Shown here piece by piece: positions 58,001 to 64,000 of a stretch of DNA of 64,000 bases. Below the pieces are notes generated by a model. That model was not told the origin of the DNA and searched no databases. It was given only the letters and a program-made list of their open reading frames with translations. Each line of letters starts with the position of its first letter. The first letter of the stretch is position 1. A program made the position numbers and the translations under genes. Where the stretch lies: the NCBI GenBank assembly GCA_030248215.1, contig JASANG010002871.1:1-64000 (forward strand), given 5' to 3'. This DNA comes from Enoplolaimus lenunculus. Taxonomy: Eukaryota; Nematoda; Enoplea; Enoplida; Thoracostomopsidae.

Positions 58001-61000
58001 TTTGCACAATATTAATGACGAGTTGTGCAGTTTAGGAAGCAGAAAAATAAAAATCAAGCAATCACAGTACTATTGAAGCTATACATTTTTCATATTGAAG
58101 CGAGTTTCAAATATTTGTTTTCCAAATAAATTTTTTACACTTTTTACAGCGTTGGTCAAATTGACACTTGCATTACTTGTTGCAATTGCACACTATCCAG
58201 TGTTTGCATCGTTAGCATCGCATAGCTTATTTGGCTATATTGCCGGACTGTTATATACTCTTGCGTACGCTATTGTATTTGTTATCAATAGTGTTCCGTG
58301 TCCGCAGTTAGACGAAATATCAACAGTAAGCATTCAAGAACCGTGTTATAATCCGTTCATTATACAATGCAGAAAATGGTGACTCAAATTAACTCATCCG
58401 AAATATTCTCTACGGTACTACACAAACTGAGTCATATTCGACTCTGCCAGAGTCAAACGTGCGATTCAGTGAGTCGAATTTAACTCAGGCGCAGCCGAAT
58501 TTGATTCTGTTTGTGTAGTCTCGTAGAGCCTATTTCGGAGAGAGTCAATTTGGCTCACCATTTTTTGCAGTGTAATAGTTTTCGGTCGATAGATTTAATA
58601 CTGAAGGAACGTTGTGTGATTGTTCAAGCAAGCGAGCAATACCGTAGTATTAGGCATAGAATAAAATTTTACGGTTAGGATAGGTTTTTCACAGGTAAAC
58701 TCATTCGCTATGTTATTTGTGCTCGAATTCTAATCTTAACTTCAGCATATACTATCAGGGCCCCTTGTATTCTGGTGCACAAACTTAATTTTTGTAGTGT
58801 AACAGGTATGTAGAGATGTCCTATTTACTGGTAGGATTACTAAAGGGTAGCCTTAGGTTTTCGATTGTATTTTTGCTCAGGCTTAGGCTTTAGGTTTACA
58901 TTTTTCTCAATGCTTACTGTAGTGACCCGAATAAGGGGGGACTGATATTTATTTGGCCTCTCCAGAGGGAGCCCTCCTTGTTATTCGGTTACGGACTGTT
59001 ACTTATTTTTAACCCACGTTCCGCCACCCTTCGTTACTGATATATATATCCGGTACTGCAACTATCCGTTGAATTATACGTCTATTTGTCTTGCGGCAAT
59101 AGCCTGAGCGATCATGCAAGGTTATACTGAGGAATTTACTTTCATAATATAAGTACGCTTTAAAGATTCGAACTCAACTTTATTTGGTCCTGGAGTCATT
59201 TATGCGCTTCAGTTACGAATAACTGACCTCCATGGACTCAAATTAAGATTTAGGGACTCTATCCGCTTACGGACTTCTATTAGGGATACGGACTCGTATT
59301 GATTGGAACTCAAAATGGGGACCCCCTTATTACTCCACACCCTCTTATTCGGGTCACTACAGTACGTTTAAGGTTAGGTTCAGGAATATGCTTAATTAAC
59401 CGGTACTACAAAAAAGTACGACTGGCCATAACAGGTATATTTGCAGAACTTTATGTCTTCTCGGCGACTGCGCGTACCCATAGGAAATTCTTTAATTATG
59501 ATTTGAGTTGACTTGCCTCAAAACTTTTCAGGTAACAATTATCAGTAATATACTTGAATTTCTGCCAAATGTAATACTGTTAGGCGTTGTTATCGCATAT
59601 TTGGCGTACAAAATTGTCAAAGAATTACAAAACCGAAACTCACTTCAAACTGTAAGTTTGAAACCAATATGAATGAGCCAGCATTCTTTAGTAACAAATT
59701 CTATTAAAACTAGCTTGATTCAGTTTTATGCAGACTCGTTTTACATTCAAATTTATAATAAACAATTGAAAAATTACTCTTATTGTCCGCAGTAAATGCG
59801 TACTCTGCATAAAGAAACATAATATAGACCACTGCGCCCGTTGGCTTTTAATCTTGCTGAAAATATTACAAAAGACAAACCATAGCTATTGGTTGAACCA
59901 AGATTGGACGACCACTCTTTATAACAAGAGTGTGCAACTGGATACATTCTGTGTATTAAAGAATGTACCCGTCACGCGTTGCGTTTTTGGCCTGCCCCCC
60001 TCATTTGGGGGGTGTTGAAACCTTGAACGCAGGCAAATACTGTGGCGATACACAGTGCAAACCTTGTCTAGTTATATTCTTGAATTAAGTTTAGCTGAGC
60101 TCTGTGTGCAGTTGACCCCCCTAAATAAGGGGGGGTATGGGCAAAACCCAAACGCGCGGTGGTACTTTTTATGCCACGCGTATTTTGGAAGTTGCACACT
60201 CTTGTTATCGACTCTTGGTTGAACTTATTCATCGCTTATCAGAGATGCCGTCAGAATATTGATTTGAAGAGGGCTGATAACGAAAAACAACTACAAAACG
60301 TTGTCTTTTAAAATAAAAGTGTGAAATTTTTAAACATTTACTCAATAAAAGCAGTGCTTTTATACCAGCCAAAAACCTATTAAGAGGGTCATTTGATGAT
60401 TGGCTAAATTTTATTTTAGACAAGACAACGTATCGCGAAAACACCAGAATTTAAACACGTTCAAATGTTACTTAAAAAGATGGATATGCCTACGAACGCG
60501 AATTATTTTCGAGAAGTGTAAGTTAGTTTGGCCGCGGTTACTACTTGTGTTTCTTAAGTGGGTCATGTAGCTATATAACAGGAGCGGAACAGTAATACGC
60601 AGAAAGCGTAATCCTAAGCGTAAGAATGAGCTTATGCCTAAGCCTAAGCCTAAAGCCAAAAAAAATTAGTCTAAAGCTTAAAAGCTTACTTCATTCTACA
60701 CCAACAGAAAAACGTTCCGACCCTGATCTTATGGGACCTTGAGGACCTTGACGACAATGGAACATGACCATTTATTTGTGGAAACAAATTCGTTTCGTTA
60801 GAAAATGCCACAATAATGATGTAGTCGTTGAAATGCTCTCAGAATACAAACTCGTTACACACTTCTGAAATGAACGTAATTTTAATGAAATATTCTTCCG
60901 CTGTTCTGTGTCTGATACTTCAACACTGCAAAAAATGGTGAGTCAAATTGACTCTCTCCGAAATAGGCTTTTCCGTCTACACTGATTGAGTCAAATTCGA

Positions 61001-62328
61001 CTCCAACAGAGTCAAATTCGACTCACCCGAGTCACTCAGTGAGTCCAATTTCACTATGGCGGACTCGAATTTGACTCAGTTTGTGTAGTTCGGTAGAGCC
61101 TATTTCGGAGAAAGTCCATTTGACTCACCATTTAGTGCTGTGAAATGATACTTCTACTGTTCCAACCAAAAACCATCATACTGATAGACCTGAAACTGGC
61201 TACAAGCCACAAATAGTATTTCAACAATTCGTAATCGTTAAAGCCATGAATACAACACTAGATTCAGTGATAAACAAACTAAAACTAAATTGAGTTGTTT
61301 TGAATAAAGTTTTTTTCCACAGTCAGTCCTCATTAACTGGTATACTGTTTATTTCAGCTATGTTGATACGTATCCAAGAAATGTCGTTGGACATGCGACA
61401 GCAGATCGGATCCGAGCAAATGAAGAATTTGGCCGATTATCAAAGTACGACGCTCTTGTACGGCGAACAAAGTCAAAGGCCACCGATATAGTTACTCGCA
61501 GACTATACGCAAGCTCTGATGGTAAGCAATGAAACTTGTAGTCATAGAAGCGAAGCATAGGAAAACACTTAGATCCCTGAAAAAATTTCCCTTTAAAAAC
61601 AAGTTTCTACTTTGGGTATGAGGAAATTCGACTCAAATCTTTGCATGCTCCTCGTAAAAATTATAAGCCCTCTTCAATATGCTGAGCTCAACGACGTGGT
61701 AAATATGTTTTAAAATGGTGAGTCAAATTGACTCTCTCCGAAACACGCGTTTCCTGACTACACAAACTGAGTCAAACTTCGAGTTCGCCAGAGTCAAATT
61801 GTGTCGAACTTGACTCCAGACGAGAGTCGAATTTAGACTCAGTTTGTGTAATCAGGAAAAGCCTATTTCGGAGAGAGTCAATTTGACGCACTAATTTTTT
61901 GCAGTGTACAGGTTTAATTTTTTGCTGACGTAAATTTATTTAGATGACAGGCCCTGCCTAAAATATTGAATAATCGTTGCTGATCTGGTCCGAAGCCGTG
62001 TTTCAAATATTTTAAACTTTAATTTCTATATTTTTAACTGCGGAATGTTTTTCTGTGGGACTAAAAGAGAGTAAGCTTAAAGCTTTAGACTAATTTTTTG
62101 GCTTCGCTTAGGCTTAGGCTTAGGCTTACGAATATGCTCATTCGTACGCTTAATAGGCTTAGGCTTACGCTCAGGAATATGCTTATAATACTGTTCCGCC
62201 CCTAATCTTTACGTTGGCCGTGAAAATTAACTTGCACATTGTTAGCAGGTTTGACAACTGTTTTAGATTTCAAATATTCAGTCAACATCCTGGCTGCAGT
62301 TGGATTATCCTTTATCGTTGTCTATATT
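55042..62328 (+). CDS. STRA6: STRA6-like retinol-binding-protein receptor, 5' seven exons (partial, runs off the window)
   Basis: Exons: 55042-55182, 55723-55844, 56607-56746, 58150-58325, 59532-59651, 61323-61521, 62267-62328; phases agree at all six junctions and give 320 residues. STRA6 is a multi-pass membrane receptor that takes retinol from its plasma carrier. The order matches the family: short extracellular N-terminus with a sequon (N7-I-T); TM1 ending LIVLFCLVKRRKN; TM2 after NHRYIYVAAFCV; TM3 with AIAHYPVFASLA (vertebrate STRA6 has a similar YYPL-A-C motif); TM4 then VPCPQLDEI (compare ECPQVPKIY in human STRA6); TM5 in exon 5; a basic cytoplasmic loop in exon 6; the next TM starting in exon 7. 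Human STRA6 is about 670 residues, so half is missing to the right. The double ATG at 55042 is preceded in frame by a stop at about 55003. Introns hold many MITEs (families A, C, E). STRA6 versus its paralogue RBPR2 cannot be separated here. Confidence 0.85.
55352..55462. mobile_element. Family D MITE fragment in STRA6-like intron 1
   Basis: TCAATCAACTCTGATTGAGT through TCATCGAAATTTACAGT; about half an element. Confidence 0.65.
55500..55680. repeat. Repeat with G-run/C-run ends in STRA6-like intron 1
   Basis: GGCGGATACAAGGGGGGCCC left, GGCCCCCCCCATTTTGAAAT-GCTGGATCCACCACTGAGTCC right; the last phrase recurs at 51023. Confidence 0.55.
55930..56147 (+). mobile_element. Family C MITE in STRA6-like intron 2
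   Basis: CATTGCAAAAAATGGTGAGT to CACCATTTTTTGCAGCG, TA on both sides. Confidence 0.88.
56249..56457 (+). mobile_element. Family C MITE in STRA6-like intron 2
   Basis: CACTGTAAAAAATGGAGAGT to CCACATTTTTTACAGTG, TA on both sides. Second copy within 102 bases of the first, 149 bases before exon 3. Confidence 0.9.
56778..57176 (+). mobile_element. Family A MITE split by a family C insertion
   Basis: Left half 56778-56871 (GGCCAATGAATAGAGCAGAG, CCTAAG core), right half about 57092-57176 (AAAGCTTACCGTATTGCAGT, TTTTTACATGTGCC). A family C element sits exactly between, in intron 3 of the STRA6-like gene. Confidence 0.85.
56872..57091 (+). mobile_element. Family C MITE nested in family A
   Basis: CACTGGAGAAAATGGTGATT to CACCATTTTTTGCAGTG. 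TA precedes it; the right TA has changed to TC. It splits the family A copy at 56778-57176. Confidence 0.88.
58365..58572 (+). mobile_element. Family C MITE 39 bases after STRA6-like exon 4
   Basis: CAATGCAGAAAATGGTGACT to CACCATTTTTTGCAGTG, TA on both sides. Confidence 0.88.
58832..59400 (-). mobile_element. Family A remnant split by a family E insertion
   Basis: CTTAGGTTTT and CAGGCTTAGGCTTTAGG at 58852-58914 and AAGGTTAGGTTCAGGAATAT at 59368-59390 are the two pieces of a reverse-oriented copy; family E occupies 58917-59362. Confidence 0.6.
58917..59362 (+). mobile_element. Family E TIR element in STRA6-like intron 4
   Basis: CTGTAGTGACCCGAATAAGG to CTTATTCGGGTCACTACAG with TA on both sides; near-perfect 19-20-base inverted ends. 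Interior non-coding. Confidence 0.9.
59922..60208. mobile_element. TIR element with G/C-run core
   Basis: AACAAGAGTGTGCAACT left and AGTTGCACACTCTTGTT right. Inside are two inverted C-run/G-run hairpins (CCCCCCTCATTTGGGGGG, CCCCCTAAATAAGGGGGGG) and ACGCG-rich inverted segments. In STRA6-like intron 5. Confidence 0.85.
60565..60748 (+). mobile_element. Family A MITE, ends decayed
   Basis: CAGGAGCGGAACAGTAATAC, a CCTAAG core, and AACGTTCCGACCCTGATCTT followed by ATGGGACC. Confidence 0.75.
60924..61142 (+). mobile_element. Family C MITE in STRA6-like intron 5
   Basis: CACTGCAAAAAATGGTGAGT to CTCACCATTTAGTGCTGTG; the right end is slightly decayed. Confidence 0.85.
61565..61690. repeat. Family G repeat fragment in STRA6-like intron 6
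   Basis: TTTGCATGCTCCTCGTAAAA, AATATGCTGAGCTCAACGAC; both ends missing. Confidence 0.5.
61710..61906 (+). mobile_element. Family C MITE in STRA6-like intron 6, left tip lost
   Basis: AAAATGGTGAGTCAAATTGA left, CACTAATTTTTTGCAGTG right with TA after it. Confidence 0.8.
62031..62219 (-). mobile_element. Family A MITE, reverse orientation, left end lost
   Basis: CTGCGGAATGTTTTTCTGTG, a TTAGGC run, then GTTCCGCCCCTAATCTTTAC-GTTGGCC. Confidence 0.8.
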
Positions 62329-62478
62329 GTAAGCGTTTGAACGTTATCATGGTAATAAGTTTTTCGGATATCTAATCAGTTATATGACCAAGATCGCATC
62401 TTTAATATTATTTGTAATATTAATATACCGCAAATAAAGCTCATTCATCGTTGTTTTAAGTGTAGACATAGTAGGAAT

Positions 62479-62669
62479 GGACAATGTTACTTTACGGGGC
62501 GTAACAGTAGATAAAGCGTATTCATAAGCCGAAACCTAAGCGTTGCAAAAATGAATTCATAAGCCTAACCTATAAGCCTAAGCGTAAGCAAAAAATGTAA
62601 CCTAAAATCTAAATCTACTCCTTTGTAGACCCACCAAAAACCTGGATGCCCCTTAAAGTAACATGGGCC
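62479..62669 (+). mobile_element. Family A MITE with perfect 8-bp duplication
   Basis: GGACAATGTTACTTTACGGG to CTTAAAGTAACATGGGCC, flanked by GTAGGAAT on both sides. Lies just after the last visible STRA6-like exon. Confidence 0.92.
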
Positions 62670-63097
62670 GTAGGAATCGTGTCAAAAAATGTGAAACGCT
62701 TTTCCAATTTAAAAAATTACATTTGGTGGCTTAAAAAGCGATTTAACAACCGCTAAAAATCGTTTAGTAGAGTTTTGCTTCGTTTGAGACGTGAAAAATG
62801 TTTCAAATATGCCGTTGTATTATATACTTTTGAGTTTTGATGCAATTTGTTCGCTAAGCTCTCGGTGTAAGCAATTTTTAGCTAACAACATTATTTATGT
62901 TTGAGGGTGACTTTTGAACTTTATTTCTTGTTCATCAAAACAACTGCACGCTTGGCTAATCGCTATTAATAGTAAAGTGTGAAAATTATTAGGGCAAAGA
63001 AATCATTTCTGGGTTGAAAACATTTTTTAATCAAAAGTTCTGCTGCATAGTGAATATCGATAAAGAGTGAAGGTATATTCATTTTTACGACTTGAGG

Positions 63098-63415
63098 GGC
63101 CAATGGTACTTTTAGGGCCATAACAGTAGGTTAAGCGTTTTCCTAAGCGTAAACCTAAGCTTAAGCGTTGAAATAACGATTCCTAAGCGTAAACCTAAGC
63201 TTAAGCGTTGAAATAGCGATTCCTAAGCGTAAACCTAAGCTTAAGCGTTGAAATAGCGATTCCTAAGCGTAAACCTAAACTTACGCGTTACAAAAGGGTA
63301 CTAAGCATATTATGCCTAAAGGCTAAGCCTAAGCAAAAGAATGTAGTCTAGAATGTAAGCCTATTCTTTTACAGACCCACCAGAAACCGGGACGGCCGTA
63401 AAAGTAACGTGAGCC
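63098..63415 (+). mobile_element. Family A MITE expanded by an internal 40-bp tandem repeat
   Basis: GGCCAATGGTACTTTTAGGG to AAAGTAACGTGAGCC; perfect flanking duplication ACTTGAGG. Inside, a 40-bp unit starting CCTAAGCGTAAACCTAAGC repeats at 63142, 63182, 63222 and partly at 63262. Confidence 0.9.
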
Positions 63416-63425
63416 ACTTGAGGTA

Positions 63426-63573
63426 TTGGCCTATGTATAGATTAGAGTCGGACAATTTTTTGCGGAAATGCAACGGAGTAAACTTAAGCTTTAGACTAAT
63501 GTGCTTTATTCTCAGTTTAAAGCGTAGGCTTACGCTAGATTTCAGGTTTAGGAATATGCTTATACTACTGTCG
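63426..63573 (-). mobile_element. Family A MITE, reverse, degenerate
   Basis: GGCCTATGTATAGATTAGAG, GCGGAAATGCAACGGAGTAA and GGAATATGCTTATACTACTG are recognisable. It sits beside the previous copy. Confidence 0.65.
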
Positions 63574-63796
63574 TCGCATATTTATTCTCATTGGCCGCTG
63601 CTTCAGTATATTATAAGTTATGTGCGCAACCAGCAATTGTGTTAAATAGAAAAACAACATTTGTAGGAGCTGTACGAAAATTTTTTTGTAAACATTGATT
63701 TGTTTCAATACATTCGATATATAAGTTTCAGCCAGAGAGGTTGAATATGTTTGCATGGGGCGCACACGCCATCTTTGATCTTCGAAGTAGTGCCTG

Positions 63797-64000
63797 CACT
63801 GTAGATTCCAATGAGTTTAATTATTAATCAACTCAGACGAAAAGTTAGTTATTTCTGAGTTAATAACAGTTACCCTTAATACACTCTGAGTTGAGCTGAT
63901 TCTCACTTTGAGTTGAGTTGATTTTTGGGAAGTTGAATCAATTAAATCAGAATGAGTTGAATCAATTCCGAATTATGAGTTGTGATAGTCCTAACTCAAA
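63797..64000. mobile_element. Family D MITE, cut by the window end
   Basis: CACTGTAGATTCCAATGAGT then repeated GAGTTGA/TCAATT motifs to the last base. Confidence 0.82.

Overview
The window is eukaryotic, AT-rich DNA from an animal. Two genes can be reconstructed exon by exon with consistent splice phases, and a smaller third gene is well supported. All have GT-AG introns of a few hundred bases to 1.9 kb. The protein families (an SLC16 transporter, a STRA6-like retinol-carrier receptor and a ten-cysteine receptor-type ectodomain) place it in Metazoa. An invertebrate chordate such as an ascidian would fit, but that is inference; no rRNA or mitochondrial marker is present to settle it.

Layout. 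From 1 to about 22 kb I find no convincing gene. The DNA is a mosaic of short non-autonomous DNA transposons (MITEs) with a few isolated coding-like fragments (8.6, 16.0, 17.5 and 21.0 kb). From 22.2 to 25.0 kb lies a three-exon plus-strand gene for a small secreted or membrane-tethered protein with a ten-cysteine activin-receptor/Ly6-like domain. An unrecognised ORF starts 13 bases after its stop. From 25.85 to 29.56 kb is a highly homogeneous tandem array of a 232-bp unit (15 full copies plus ends), starting directly at a tRNA-like sequence. From 29.6 to 34.6 kb there are MITE remnants, microsatellites and a tRNA-like gene. From 34.69 to 46.28 kb, on the minus strand, a 13-exon gene encodes a 1012-residue SLC16 (monocarboxylate transporter) family protein with an extraordinarily long central loop. 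From 46.3 to 55.0 kb is a divergent intergenic region holding three tandem 350-bp units, each with a tRNA-like sequence, and more MITEs. From 55.04 kb to beyond the end, on the plus strand, are the first seven exons (320 residues) of a STRA6-like gene whose introns are packed with MITEs.

The mobile-element fraction is the most striking property. At least nine MITE families recur. Family A (ends GGCC, 8-bp target duplications, cores of reiterated CCTAAG), family C (ends CACTGCAAAAAATGGTGAGT, TA duplications), family D (ends CACTGTAAATTCCAATGAGT, TA duplications) and family E (ends CTGTAGTGACCCGAATAAG, TA duplications) are clearest. Insertions of C into A, C into E, and E into A give a partial chronology. 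No transposase gene is visible, so these copies depend on enzymes encoded elsewhere.

The transporter and the STRA6-like receptor are head to head but 8.8 kb apart; nothing shows co-regulation. I found no virus-like element, no CRISPR and no operon in the bacterial sense. All statements come from reading the sequence; no database search was run.
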